DNA of 64,000 nt from NCBI RefSeq assembly GCF_002812205.1, contig NZ_NPEA01000004.1:310001-374000 (forward strand), given 5' to 3'. A program made the translations under genes and the position numbers. Shown piece after piece: positions 45,906-54,232 of this stretch (position 1 is the stretch's first letter; each line of letters begins with the position of its first letter). This stretch comes from Leptospira neocaledonica. Lineage in GTDB: Bacteria; Spirochaetota; Leptospiria; Leptospirales; Leptospiraceae. The notes below the pieces were generated by a model. The model saw nothing but the letters and a program-made list of their open reading frames with translations. It did no database searches and had not been told where the DNA came from.

Positions 45906-46925
45906 CTATTCGTAAAGAACGTCGATGTACTTTTTCTTAGCTTCGGCATGTTCTTTAAAACTTTTAGAGAAGTAATGAAATCCATCCGGTTTTAATAAGA
46001 AGAATAGATACTCTGTCTTGCTCGGCATAAGTGCTGCTTCCAAAGAAGGTTGGCCTGGATTGGAAATTGGACCAGGCGGATATCCTTTGTTCATATAAGT
46101 ATTATAAGGAGAAACAATCTTCAGATCCTTTTCGAAAATACGAGGATGTGGTTTATCAAAAAGATACTGAATAGTAGCACAAGACTCCAAAGGAATATCT
46201 TGTTTTAAACGATTTAAGAAAACACCGGCCATCAAAGGTCTTTCTTCATTTTTTTTGGCTTCTCTTTCCACAACAGATGCAAGAACTACGATCTCATGTA
46301 GTTTTTTAGGATCTAATTCCTTAGCGCCAGGAACCTTCTCCAATCTAACATAAAATCTTTTGATCATCATTCTAGCGATCTTATCAGCAGGAAAATTCAC
46401 AGGAACGCTGTAGGTCTCGGGGAACAGATACCCTTCTGCATTATTTGCAGGAATTTTAAATTCTCTCAATAATTCCGTTCTGGAAGCTGCATTCAAAAAG
46501 TCTGCCCTGGTCTTAATTAAGTTTTTCTTAACTAATAAGTCACCAATCTGGCGGTTATTATAACCTTCCGGAACCGTAAATGTGACGAGCTTTACTTTTC
46601 CTTCCGTGATCACTTGCAGGACCTTACGTGCGTCCATTCCATCGTTGATCTCATACAAACCAGCTTTGATCTTTCCCGCGGACCTGGTTGCTTTAATTAG
46701 AAAAAGGAAATATTTAGAAGACTTTAATAATCCGTTTTTGGAAAGATTTTCCGTAACTTCTGCAGGAGAATCGCCCGGTTCTACGATGATGTCCACCTTT
46801 ACCTGGCCCGCACCTACGGCTCCTCCTTTGATCTCATCCACAACGAAGAAGGCAACAATCCCAGAAAGAATAAGTATGCCTAATAAAACAACGGACCTTC
46901 TCACGAATGTATTTTTAAAAATCAT
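45906..46925 (-). CDS. mltG: endolytic murein transglycosylase MltG
   Basis: A 339-residue inner-membrane enzyme that cleaves nascent glycan strands and sets peptidoglycan chain length. The N-terminal anchor spans about residues 11-28 and a LysM-like subdomain follows (FTVPEGYNNRQIGDLL). The catalytic YceG core has LASVVEREAKKNEERPLMAGVFLNRL, with catalytic Glu at 220, and YNTYMNKGYPPGPISNPG. Length and layout match MltG/YceG. Upstream is hisI at 51 bp; downstream the small coiled-coil gene. Confidence 0.95.
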   Translation of the reverse strand: MIFKNTFVRRSVVLLGILILSGIVAFFVVDEIKGGAVGAGQVKVDIIVEPGDSPAEVTENLSKNGLLKSSKYFLFLIKATRSAGKIKAGLYEINDGMDARKVLQVITEGKVKLVTFTVPEGYNNRQIGDLLVKKNLIKTRADFLNAASRTELLREFKIPANNAEGYLFPETYSVPVNFPADKIARMMIKRFYVRLEKVPGAKELDPKKLHEIVVLASVVEREAKKNEERPLMAGVFLNRLKQDIPLESCATIQYLFDKPHPRIFEKDLKIVSPYNTYMNKGYPPGPISNPGQPSLEAALMPSKTEYLFFLLKPDGFHYFSKSFKEHAEAKKKYIDVLYE

Positions 46926-46975
46926 AACTGCATGCCTAATATTTCTATCGGCGAAAACTCCTTTTTACGGAACCT

Positions 46976-47521
46976 CTACTTCCCCAAAAAAGGGATCTCC
47001 GGAACTAAGTTTTTAGTCCCATATCTATCCTGCTCTCTGAAAAAACAAGAATAGAACCCTTCGTGACAAGCTGCACCTTCTTGCTCTACTTCGTACACCA
47101 CAAAACTTCCGTCTTTGGGTGCTAAGATTCTTTTCAGTTTTTGGATATGCCCGGAAGTGTCCCCCTTTCTCCAAAGTTGGTTCCTAGATCTACTGAAGTA
47201 TATTCCCAGAGATTCTTTTTTGCTCAGTTCTAAACTTTCTATATCGGAGAAGGCCTGCATCAGAATCAGACCTTTCTCGTCCTTGGTGATCACTGGGATT
47301 AAACCATTTGAAAATTTAAGGCCTTCGAAATTAGAGATCTCTACCAATTCCTTTTGCGAAAAGTCTGGATGAGAAATTAGGACGGTATCTTCGTCGCAGT
47401 CTATATAAGTTTTTACGTTAGTCGGAAGATCATTGCGAAGAATATCCCATTCTGCTTGGGTCATCCTTTTTAATTCCGAAATTTTTCCCGGTTGTCCCCC
47501 GGCCCATATGATAGTAAGCAT
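46976..47521 (-). CDS. hisI: phosphoribosyl-AMP cyclohydrolase with unusual metal motif
   Basis: A 181-residue protein of the HisI family (histidine synthesis step 3). The core is clear: FSNGLIPVITKDEKG, YFSRSRNQLWRKGDTSGH, then EGAACHEGFYSCFF, giving zinc cysteines C152 and C159. The usual DCDxD motif, which supplies a third zinc Cys and the Mg-binding Asps about 16 residues before the first CH, is replaced by APKDGS (residues 134-139). An IDCDEDTVL stretch lies instead in a 68-residue N-terminal extension (residues 40-48). Whether that restores the site is unknown. Length is about 70 residues above the family norm. Confidence 0.86.
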   Translation of the reverse strand: MLTIIWAGGQPGKISELKRMTQAEWDILRNDLPTNVKTYIDCDEDTVLISHPDFSQKELVEISNFEGLKFSNGLIPVITKDEKGLILMQAFSDIESLELSKKESLGIYFSRSRNQLWRKGDTSGHIQKLKRILAPKDGSFVVYEVEQEGAACHEGFYSCFFREQDRYGTKNLVPEIPFLGK

Positions 47522-47568
47522 TCTTTTCCTACATAAACCAAGGACCGACCCGAATCGTCAAGAAAGGT

Positions 47569-47595
47569 GAGGCCTTGGAAATCCCCCAAGGCCTC
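47569..47595 (-). terminator. hairpin terminator after ssb
   Basis: GAGGCCTTGG (47569-47578) and CCAAGGCCTC (47586-47595) form a perfect 10-bp stem with a 7-nt loop, 16 bases after the ssb stop on the minus strand. Confidence 0.75.
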
Positions 47596-47610
47596 GACCC
47601 TGTGAGGATG

Positions 47611-47964
47611 TTATGCCGCTTCTTTTTCTTTTCTATCGCCGAAGCTGTCGAATCGAACCTCGTCCGCTATTACTTTGACCTTGGAGCGGGATTGGCCTTC
47701 CTGATTTTTCCATCTATCCTGTTTTAAATGCCCGATTACGGTTACCTTTTTCCCTTTTTTGAGATACTCGGAACAATTTTCTGCGAGCCTTTCCCAAACT
47801 TCCACGTCCACGTACGAGACCTCGGATTCTTCTCCTTCAGTTCTTTTGTAGTTATGGTTAACAGCCACGGTAAAATTTGTGACGGACTTTCCTGCCTGGG
47901 TCTTCTTTAATTCCGGGTCCACGGTTAAAAAACCGTCCAGAACTGTGAGTGATAGATTTTTCAT
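47611..47964 (-). CDS. ssb: single-stranded DNA-binding protein
   Basis: A 117-residue OB-fold protein that binds single-stranded DNA. Start chosen at the second ATG (MKNLSLTVLD): AGGAGG is 9 bases before it but only 3 before the first ATG. The fold shows GFLTVDPELKKTQAGKSVTNFTVAVNHNYK, VDVEVWERLAENCSEYLKKGKKVTVIGHLKQDRWKNQEGQ and VIADEVRF. It is short and lacks the acidic C-terminal tip (DDDIPF-type) of replicative SSBs, ending KEKEAA-like. Confidence 0.93.
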   Translation of the reverse strand: MKNLSLTVLDGFLTVDPELKKTQAGKSVTNFTVAVNHNYKRTEGEESEVSYVDVEVWERLAENCSEYLKKGKKVTVIGHLKQDRWKNQEGQSRSKVKVIADEVRFDSFGDRKEKEAA

Positions 47965-48100
47965 AAACATTTTCCTCCTGGGGAATATAGGAGCTACGTG
48001 TAGTAGAATGTTTAGAGTGATTGTAATTTTTTGGATATAGCAGAATACTTCCCGGAATTTTTACTCCGCAGCATTCATACTATATATATGGAGAGAATGA

Positions 48101-48122
48101 CGGGCCTCGAAATCGAGGCCCG
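48101..48122 (-). terminator. strong GC hairpin after the anti-sigma gene
   Basis: CGGGCCTCG and CGAGGCCCG with an AAAT loop, perfect 9-bp stem, 7 bases past the stop codon. No clear T-run follows. Confidence 0.6.
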
Positions 48123-48128
48123 ATCTGT

Positions 48129-48431
48129 TTATTCTTCCAGAGTGGAGAGATAAGATTCGCCTTCTAAAATAGAAGAAACACCAAGATAATATTCATCTTC
48201 TGTGCTGAGTTGCCCGGAAAAAGAATACCATCCGATAGAAATGCCTAAGAGGAGTGCGGCTGCTACCGCCAGTACATTTCTGATCGGGAATCGAATCAGC
48301 TTTTTAGAACTTTCTTCTTTTGTGTATCTATCGATTACACAAGAAGCTAAATTTTTGGACCAGTTCGGATCCGATTTTCTTTTTTCGATCTCTTCCTTCA
48401 TTGGCAGACAATCTTTTAATATTTTCCCCAT
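48129..48431 (-). CDS. putative anti-sigma factor
   Basis: A 100-residue protein with a cytoplasmic N-terminal part (LKDCLPMKEEIEKRKSDPNWSKNLASCVIDRY), one membrane helix (LAVAAALLLGISIGWYSF) and a short periplasmic tail. Size, topology and a 16-bp overlap with the sigma gene argue for an anti-sigma factor. A ribosome-binding site AGGGAGGAG sits within the sigma gene 3' end. A canonical HxxxCxxC zinc motif is not present, so the family is not established from sequence. Confidence 0.72.
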   Translation of the reverse strand: MGKILKDCLPMKEEIEKRKSDPNWSKNLASCVIDRYTKEESSKKLIRFPIRNVLAVAAALLLGISIGWYSFSGQLSTEDEYYLGVSSILEGESYLSTLEE

Positions 48432-48973
48432 ACTTCTCCTCCTTCTCTTTTTTCGGAGTTCTGCATTCTTCGCAACATTTCCTTTCCTCTAGCTGCCCTG
48501 GATTTTACAGTTCCGGCAGGAACTCCCAGGACTTCGGCGATCTCTTTTTCGGAATATCCGGAAAGATAATATTGAATCACACTTCTATACGCTTCCGGTA
48601 GATTGCCAATCCAAAGTTTTGCTTTTTCCCAAGTAGGAAGATTTTCTCTGTCCTCCGGTTGTTCTCTTTCAAAAGCGAAACTTCTGGAATCTTCTTCCGA
48701 TCTTTTTCCGGCCTTCTCCGCCTTGGTTTCTTCTCTTACCAGATTTTCATTCATCCGAATGGATTCATTTCTGGCAATTGTATACAACCAAGTAGTTAAC
48801 TTAGAGTCTCCTCTGAATTGACCTTTTTGTAATGCCTTATAAGCACGAAGATATGTTTCCTGTGCGACGTCGTCGATCGCATATGCAAAGCGTTCATACA
48901 AGTAACGGGAGATCGCCGCTAAGACGATCTCCCTGGTTTCCTCTACGAAGCGGGAAAATTCTGCCTCTCCCAT
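48416..48973 (-). CDS. ECF-family RNA polymerase sigma factor
   Basis: A 185-residue ECF (sigma-70 group 4) factor. Region 2 is AYAIDDVAQETYLRAYKAL with FRGDSKLTTWLYTIARN; region 4 is LSGYSEKEIAEVLGVPAGTVKSRAARGKEML, a helix-turn-helix that reads the -35. The intervening linker is charged and long (ENLVREETKAEKAGKRSEED). The gene lies between the Spy-like lipoprotein upstream (24 bp) and the anti-sigma gene that overlaps its end, so the three form an envelope-stress operon. Confidence 0.94.
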   Translation of the reverse strand: MGEAEFSRFVEETREIVLAAISRYLYERFAYAIDDVAQETYLRAYKALQKGQFRGDSKLTTWLYTIARNESIRMNENLVREETKAEKAGKRSEEDSRSFAFEREQPEDRENLPTWEKAKLWIGNLPEAYRSVIQYYLSGYSEKEIAEVLGVPAGTVKSRAARGKEMLRRMQNSEKREGGEVWGKY

Positions 48974-48997
48974 TTTACCTCCGAAGAACTTTGGAAA

Positions 48998-49450
48998 TTA
49001 ATCCTCGTCTTCCTTATCGAATTTACTTTGGAACTTAAGGATTAGATCCGCCAGTTTGCCTCTTTGTTCGGGGGTTAATACCGTGTGGAATTCCACTGCC
49101 TTTTTGGTGAAATATACTCTAAGAGCTGCGATCTTTTTTTCTCTTTCTTCGCCCAGTTTGTTCCATTTTTCAGGATTCAATTTGTCAGCACGAAGTTCTT
49201 CTACTGCTTCTTTAGGTAAGAAGTGTCCGCCCATCTTAAGCTCTTTACGTTTTGCAAGTACGTCCTCTTTAATTTTATCAAGGGTCGCAGCTTGTGTATC
49301 CGTTAAATCCAATTCGGATTTAAGTTTTTTGACGATATAATTGGCTCTTTTCTCATGAGACATCCATTTATGATGGCAGCCTTGAGTCAGAAGGGCAGTT
49401 GTCCCCAACACCAACAAAATCGCGGTTATTTTCGTAATTTTGCGAAACAT
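48998..49450 (-). CDS. Spy/CpxP-like periplasmic lipoprotein
   Basis: A 150-residue lipoprotein: signal peptide MFRKITKITAILLVLGTTALLTQGC with lipidated C25, immediately followed by H26, H27 and H32 (CHHKWMSH), which could bind metal. The mature part is helical with LTDTQAATLDKI and LTPEQRGKLADLI, the two LTxxQ motifs of the Spy/CpxP family. Such proteins sense misfolded proteins or metals in the periplasm. It heads an operon with the ECF sigma and anti-sigma genes, so it is likely the sensor or a chaperone of that system. Confidence 0.88.
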   Translation of the reverse strand: MFRKITKITAILLVLGTTALLTQGCHHKWMSHEKRANYIVKKLKSELDLTDTQAATLDKIKEDVLAKRKELKMGGHFLPKEAVEELRADKLNPEKWNKLGEEREKKIAALRVYFTKKAVEFHTVLTPEQRGKLADLILKFQSKFDKEDED

Positions 49451-49507
49451 TCATTTCTCCTCTTTATGCACCTGGGACCGGAGCCTAAAAAGTCGGTTCC
49501 AAAAAAA

Positions 49508-50179
49508 TTAAGAAGAAAGTATGAGAATATCTTCTTCTTTGATCTCGTATTTGGAGGCCAGACGGGTCACAAGGGAGCCCAGGATCTCTTGGGCTTTTTT
49601 GTGATAATAGAATTCTTCTCCCACTTCGATGAAAAACTTACGAACTCCTGGGAGTTCCTTTAGGATGAATGCGATCTCTTGAGCGATCTTCTCCGCATTT
49701 TTTTGGAAAGGACAACCGATGAGTTTTACTCCATTTCCGTAAGATACGTTTTGGGTCCTTTCAATGGAAAATGGATATTTCTTTTTGTCTATGATCAGCT
49801 CATTCGGGATCTTTAGGACGGAAACAATCTTTTGTAAAAGTTTTTCAGGATCGAAAGGTTTTAAGATATAACCCACAAGTTGTTTGCTATGAGCCGCTGC
49901 CACCACATCTTCTTTTTCATTACTTGCAGTTAAAAAGACAATGGGGGTATTTTTATTCAGGTCTGGGACCTTACTTGCCAGGCGGACCCCGGAAAGTACG
50001 GGCATCATATTATCCAATAGGATAAAATCATATTTGGTTTTTCTTAATTTAAGCTCTGCTGCCATCCCGTCCACGACATGGTCCACTTCGAAATTGAACC
50101 TTTCTAAAAAATGAATGAGTAGCTCGGCAGAACTTTCGTTATCTTCGGCAAATAAAATTTTAAAGAAAGATTGGACCAT
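49508..50179 (-). CDS. response regulator with novel C-terminal domain
   Basis: A 223-residue protein. Residues 1-125 are a receiver domain (ILFAEDNESSAELL, phosphoacceptor D56 in FILLDNMMPVLSG, T/K pair in LTASNE and LKPF). The remaining ~100 residues (GVKLIGCPFQKNAEKIAQEIAFILKELPGVRKFFIEVGEEFYY...) match no DNA-binding or enzymatic output I recognise. Its kinase is not adjacent. Downstream lies the Spy-like operon in the same orientation. Confidence 0.82.
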   Translation of the reverse strand: MVQSFFKILFAEDNESSAELLIHFLERFNFEVDHVVDGMAAELKLRKTKYDFILLDNMMPVLSGVRLASKVPDLNKNTPIVFLTASNEKEDVVAAAHSKQLVGYILKPFDPEKLLQKIVSVLKIPNELIIDKKKYPFSIERTQNVSYGNGVKLIGCPFQKNAEKIAQEIAFILKELPGVRKFFIEVGEEFYYHKKAQEILGSLVTRLASKYEIKEEDILILSS

Positions 50180-50312
50180 AAATCTGAAACTTTTCCTAAA
50201 TTAAGCTCCGGACCCTTTAAAAAGGCCGACATAAAACTTTTATTCTTCGTAAATTATCCGTTTTTATAATGTTTAAGTCGACGATAAAATTTTGGTGAAT
50301 TTGGCCCAAAAA

Positions 50313-50349
50313 TAAAAAAACGGGACCCCGAATTCTCGAAGATCCCGTT
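50313..50349 (-). terminator. intrinsic terminator after the PI-PLC gene
   Basis: On the minus strand AACGGGA pairs with TCCCGTT around a 17-nt loop and is followed by TTTTTTATT. Clear rho-independent terminator 29 bases past the stop codon. Confidence 0.88.
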
Positions 50350-50377
50350 CTCGCGTTTAAGCAGGAAGTATAGTAGA

Positions 50378-51655
50378 TTATCTTCCGGCTTCCCAGTATC
50401 CTTCCGAGTACTGGTCGGTGAGATTTGCCCAGACTTCTGAAACTCCCTTAGCCGATTTTGCCTCTTGGAGTTTTTTGTTCTCATATGGAGTTACAGGAGA
50501 GGAGAAGTTCCAGCCTCTGGAAGAACATGCGCTCTTTCCGTTTGCCCAATTTCCGGAAGCTTCAGTGATTGCCCAGTTGCCACTTCCATCTTTACAAGCG
50601 TAACGATAACTATTGGAACATTTGTTGTCGTTCCAACGTCCACTTCCTACGATCTGGAGGCAATCTTCTGCGCCACCATAATCGTTAGGCTCAGCATAAT
50701 CCCAAGACCAAAGTCCTTGTTTTGCAAAATCCGGACTGAATTGGTCAATTCCGAATACGCTGATCCCACAAGCCAACATCTGAGCGATATTGTCGTTAGT
50801 GAATACTCCACTTTCTTTTACGCCATCATAGACGCCAAAGTAGTTGGTGCTATCGTTAAAAACACGAGTCATAGTGTTATTATATACATTTCTGTCCCAA
50901 TTACAGCTAGGATAACCTTGGAAAGCTTTCGGGCTGATTGTATTATTCCCAAAGAAAATCCTTTTTGAGTATTGGTTCCAAGCTCCGTCGTAACAACCGT
51001 TGCTCATCATCAGGATCCTTCTGTTAGAGGAAACCAGATCCTTCAGTTTAGGCATATTCGCAGCGCTCGGAATATCTCCGCAAGAGCCGCTGTATCTGTA
51101 AAGATACGGATCCAAATAACTTCTTACGATTCCAAGGAACTCGTCCTGTCTTCCATCCAGATAATCCTCGAAATACAGAACCAAAACTTCGTTTCTGTTC
51201 TGTGGAGAAGAAATCCAGTTACGAATCTCTTCCAGTCCTTTGGTTGCAGGACGATCGAATACATTACATCCTAAATCGTTGGATTGAGCATGACAAAGCA
51301 AGAAATCGTTTTTGAAATTCGTGCTCAGATAATAATGAATATCTAATTCTATAAACCTAGCTCCCAATCTCAACTGGTCTGTAAGAGACAACTGTTGATT
51401 CGGAAAAGCGTAAGAAAAGAAAGGTCCTGCATACGCCTTGCTGTTATAAGAATTGTGTGTGCCGTAAAACAAAGCCTGGTGTACAGGTAGGTTGGCCGCT
51501 ACTTGTACTTGTCTTTGCACAGCGAGTGATTTTGCTTCCGCAGACTTTTCGAATATATCGATCGGACTTTCAGTTACTGCTCCCCTGCTTGCAAACAAAC
51601 TAGTCGAAGACAAGCTTATCAGCAAAACGGTAAGCATGATTAATTTTCTCTTCAT
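50378..51655 (-). CDS. phosphatidylinositol-specific phospholipase C-like protein with lectin-like C-terminus
   Basis: About 425 residues from MKRKLIML, which gives a signal peptide ending SSTSLFAS; the longer frame adds 32 unlikely residues. The PI-PLC X-domain motifs are visible: GTHNSYNSKAY with H67, IELDIHYY with E103 and D105, and LLCHAQSN with H122, the pair of catalytic histidines. The C-terminus has C-type-lectin-like pieces (GRWNDNKCSNSYRYAC and WAITEASGNWANGKSACSSRG). Secreted and possibly active on host or environmental inositol lipids. A strong terminator follows. Confidence 0.86.
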   Translation of the reverse strand: MKRKLIMLTVLLISLSSTSLFASRGAVTESPIDIFEKSAEAKSLAVQRQVQVAANLPVHQALFYGTHNSYNSKAYAGPFFSYAFPNQQLSLTDQLRLGARFIELDIHYYLSTNFKNDFLLCHAQSNDLGCNVFDRPATKGLEEIRNWISSPQNRNEVLVLYFEDYLDGRQDEFLGIVRSYLDPYLYRYSGSCGDIPSAANMPKLKDLVSSNRRILMMSNGCYDGAWNQYSKRIFFGNNTISPKAFQGYPSCNWDRNVYNNTMTRVFNDSTNYFGVYDGVKESGVFTNDNIAQMLACGISVFGIDQFSPDFAKQGLWSWDYAEPNDYGGAEDCLQIVGSGRWNDNKCSNSYRYACKDGSGNWAITEASGNWANGKSACSSRGWNFSSPVTPYENKKLQEAKSAKGVSEVWANLTDQYSEGYWEAGR

Positions 51656-51975
51656 ATTTCCATTCACCTTTTTTACTTCTGTGGATGCATAATATTTTGA
51701 AGGCTTAACTTGTAACAAGCTTCTTCTTATAAGCGGCTTATATATGTTCATTTTTATGAAGAACGATCGTTATTTATAATTTATTTATCAATTAGTATGA
51801 CTACAAACAAACAGAGTTCAGTGAGTGATTGCTCATACATTAAATTTATATAATATATTTATAAGAAGCGCCTGATCCATAACTTATAAAGAATTGTACG
51901 GTTTTGTTTTTCTCCGAATAGACGATATGAAAACAACTTGTTTCATTGGAAGAAGGTCCGCAAAATACGGACATT
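51656..51975. other. divergent AT-rich intergenic region
   Basis: About 320 bp between divergent genes with no credible frame. It is very AT-rich, includes a short AACGATCGTT palindrome (about 51762) and probably carries both promoters; no named site was recognised. Confidence 0.5.
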
Positions 51976-52431
51976 ATGCCAGCTAAGAAGAAGTCCCAAA
52001 AGACAAACTCTTCCCCTAAACGAGGGATCAAATACGAAGACAAATCTCCAGGACAGCCGGAACTAATTCCGATTTTTGAAGAGATCAAGAAGCTGATGAA
52101 ACCCTATAAAAAGGGAAGCCTCAAAGAAAGAGAGGACACTGGAGGTCAATACGGCTTGGTGAGCGAAATGGAAATCGAAGTAAACGGCAAAAAAAAGCCC
52201 GAGGTTTATTTCGCGGGGATACTTGTTCAAAAAGGGTATGTAGGATTTTATTTTATGCCCGTATATTCTCAACCGGAAATAAAAAAGGTCTTCCAACCCG
52301 AACTTCTGAAATGTTTAAAAGGCAAAAGTTGTTTTTATATAAAGAAGAAAGACCCTGTCCTTTTCGCTCAGATCAAAGACGCCTTAAAATTAGGATACGA
52401 AGAATATAAAAAGAAAGGCTGGGTTAAATAA
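51976..52431 (+). CDS. DUF1801 domain protein
   Basis: A protein of about 151 residues from MPAKKKSQKTN; an in-frame TTG at 51946 could extend it by ten codons. A lysine-rich N-terminus is followed by a YdhG/CyaY-like (DUF1801) fold: VYFAGILVQKGYVGFYFMPVYSQPEIKKVF and GKSCFYIKKKDPVLFAQIKDALKLGYEEYKKKGW. Homologues are cytoplasmic and of unknown function, some iron-related. It ends 5 bp before the convergent lipase gene. Confidence 0.82.
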   Translation: MPAKKKSQKTNSSPKRGIKYEDKSPGQPELIPIFEEIKKLMKPYKKGSLKEREDTGGQYGLVSEMEIEVNGKKKPEVYFAGILVQKGYVGFYFMPVYSQPEIKKVFQPELLKCLKGKSCFYIKKKDPVLFAQIKDALKLGYEEYKKKGWVK

Positions 52432-52436
52432 ACCTT

Positions 52437-53696
52437 TTACTTTCCTAAAAAGATTTTAGTAAAATATTCCCTTAGTTCAGCAGAAGGCATAATCTGATAA
52501 TGAGATAACCCTTTTAGAATCTTGACTCTAGTGTCCGGATTAGACTTCTTACGAAATATAGAATCGCTCAAAAGAGTAAGACTTGGTTTTTCTACGATAC
52601 CGTCTCCGATCCAAGAAGACCAGTCTCCTTCTTCTTCGGAAACAAAACTGTAGATCTGATAGGCATCTATGTCATCCAGTTCGCCGAAATATTTTTCTTT
52701 TCCGTATCTGCCTAAATGTGTGCCTTCTTTCCAATCTTCCTCTCTGATAATTCCGTGAGAGAGGTCCTTCATTGCTTCACTTCTTTGGTTTCCGATATAA
52801 CCGACTAGCTGGACTGGAAACACAGGTAGAGCTTCTGCCCCCAGACCCAACCAGAATCCAACTTTTTCAATATAAGAACCTCCGTCAGGAGAACTAATAA
52901 ATAATACTTTTTGAATATTAGAAGAAAGTGGATTCCCCTCTTTTTTTGAAGAATACAATGCGCTTCTAAGAATAAGGCCGCCTTGGCTATAGGAAACTAC
53001 ATCGAATTTTTTACTTTTTAGTTCAGGATCTTCCAGGACCTTCTTCACTAACTCAAGAAGTTTGGATCCATTCTCGGAGATATGAGCCCCAGGATTGAAT
53101 CTAAGATAAATAGGGTAATAATTTTCTTGGATCAGAATTTCGGAGAAAGAAGGTTCTCCATTTTTCGTCCAGAGTCCTTCATCACAAAATAAACCTGGTA
53201 CGCATAAGATCGGTTTTTTGGATCCGGATTTTTTCCAATCGGCCAATACTTCTTCCGGACTTACATCTTTTCCATCCAAACGAAACGACGCCTGGATCTC
53301 GGAAGTTGTGATCATTCCTGCGAAAGATTCTCCCACTACGCTCGAAACGGAAATATTTTCGAATACCTTCTTTTGGATCAGAGATTCTGTTTCACTCAAT
53401 GCCTCTAAAGCAGTATGCATTGCCTGTGCGGTAGATTCGAATGCTTTGGAAAGACCTTCTTCCGTTTTACTTCCGGCTTCGGCCAAGGATATACCAGTGT
53501 TCTTCAAAAATTCTCCGAATCTGGTTCCATTTACTGTAGGTGTTTCAGAGATCTGGGATAAACTTTTTGCGCACCATTCAAATGAACCTGTGAGTGCGGA
53601 TTTAACTCCGGATAGAACTCCAAGAGATGTGTCCCTTGCGAATGAAACTGCGAATTTTCCCAACTTCATGCTGGGTTCTGTGGGCTTGTATGGCAT
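52437..53696 (-). CDS. alpha/beta-hydrolase (lipase-like), 419 aa
   Basis: The nucleophile elbow is YSQGG (VVSYSQGGLILRSALY), giving the G/S-x-S-x-G pattern with catalytic Ser, in a DUF/lipase-class-2-like fold that opens with LCVPGLFCDEGLWTK. A possible Asp is in SFVSEEEGDWSSW...IGDGIVEKPSL, and a His in LKGLSHYQI near the C-terminus. The first ~130 residues form a helical, Ser/Thr-rich region (FGEFLKNTGISLAEAGSKTEEGLSKAFE). No signal peptide, so probably cytoplasmic or membrane-associated; substrate unknown. Confidence 0.85.
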   Translation of the reverse strand: MPYKPTEPSMKLGKFAVSFARDTSLGVLSGVKSALTGSFEWCAKSLSQISETPTVNGTRFGEFLKNTGISLAEAGSKTEEGLSKAFESTAQAMHTALEALSETESLIQKKVFENISVSSVVGESFAGMITTSEIQASFRLDGKDVSPEEVLADWKKSGSKKPILCVPGLFCDEGLWTKNGEPSFSEILIQENYYPIYLRFNPGAHISENGSKLLELVKKVLEDPELKSKKFDVVSYSQGGLILRSALYSSKKEGNPLSSNIQKVLFISSPDGGSYIEKVGFWLGLGAEALPVFPVQLVGYIGNQRSEAMKDLSHGIIREEDWKEGTHLGRYGKEKYFGELDDIDAYQIYSFVSEEEGDWSSWIGDGIVEKPSLTLLSDSIFRKKSNPDTRVKILKGLSHYQIMPSAELREYFTKIFLGK

Positions 53697-53780
53697 ATTT
53701 ATAATTCTTAATTGGAGAGCGACGCCTCACTATACGTAAAAACTGTAAGCCGTCAAGGGGAAAGATAGGTAAATTAGATA

Positions 53781-53810
53781 TTAAGAAGCCCGAAAGGCTT
53801 CTTAATTTTT
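53781..53810. terminator. hairpin between the lipase and tRNA-binding-domain genes
   Basis: TTAAGAAGCC and GGCTTCTTAA with a CGAAA loop, perfect 10-bp stem, TTTTT on the plus-strand side. It lies 10 bases past the stop of the leftward tRNA-binding gene. Confidence 0.75.
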
Positions 53811-53819
53811 AAGATCAAT

Positions 53820-54167
53820 TTAACAAGCGAGTTGGACGAAGCTGATCGCGTCGGACTTGCTGAACTCTTCCTCATCTTCAATAAAGCCTAAGAAGAGAGC
53901 TTGGGCTCTCATTCTTGCAATATGAGCGGCAGGATAATCCATCACGCAGAGAGTTTGTTTGCCCAAGAAATCTTTTTCTTCTCCTAGAGCAAGTATGGGT
54001 TCGCTCGATTTGCGGACTCCGTTTTCGCCGAAGTCCAAAATCAATCTATAAGCTTTTTCCCCATGATCTAGAAGCAATTCAAAACCAATCACCTTACCGA
54101 CTCTTAAGTCTAGATCGGCAAAAGGTTTTTCCGAAACTAAGTTTATATATTCAGTCGATTCCATCAT
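53820..54167 (-). CDS. stand-alone tRNA-binding (OB-fold) protein
   Basis: A 115-residue EMAP/CsaA-like OB-fold protein. It shows FADLDLRVGKVIGFELL and the strand VMDYPAAHIARMRAQALFLGFI. Similar motifs occur in the C-terminus of MetG at 33379-35409, so the genome has both forms. CsaA-like proteins act as chaperones or bind tRNA; which applies here is open. Single gene on the minus strand with its own terminator hairpin. Confidence 0.85.
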   Translation of the reverse strand: MMESTEYINLVSEKPFADLDLRVGKVIGFELLLDHGEKAYRLILDFGENGVRKSSEPILALGEEKDFLGKQTLCVMDYPAAHIARMRAQALFLGFIEDEEEFSKSDAISFVQLAC

Positions 54168-54232
54168 CTAGTATAACCATTCTTAGATATTTATTTGACA
54201 AAAAAAATATGAAGAAGGTCCAAAAATCGCTG

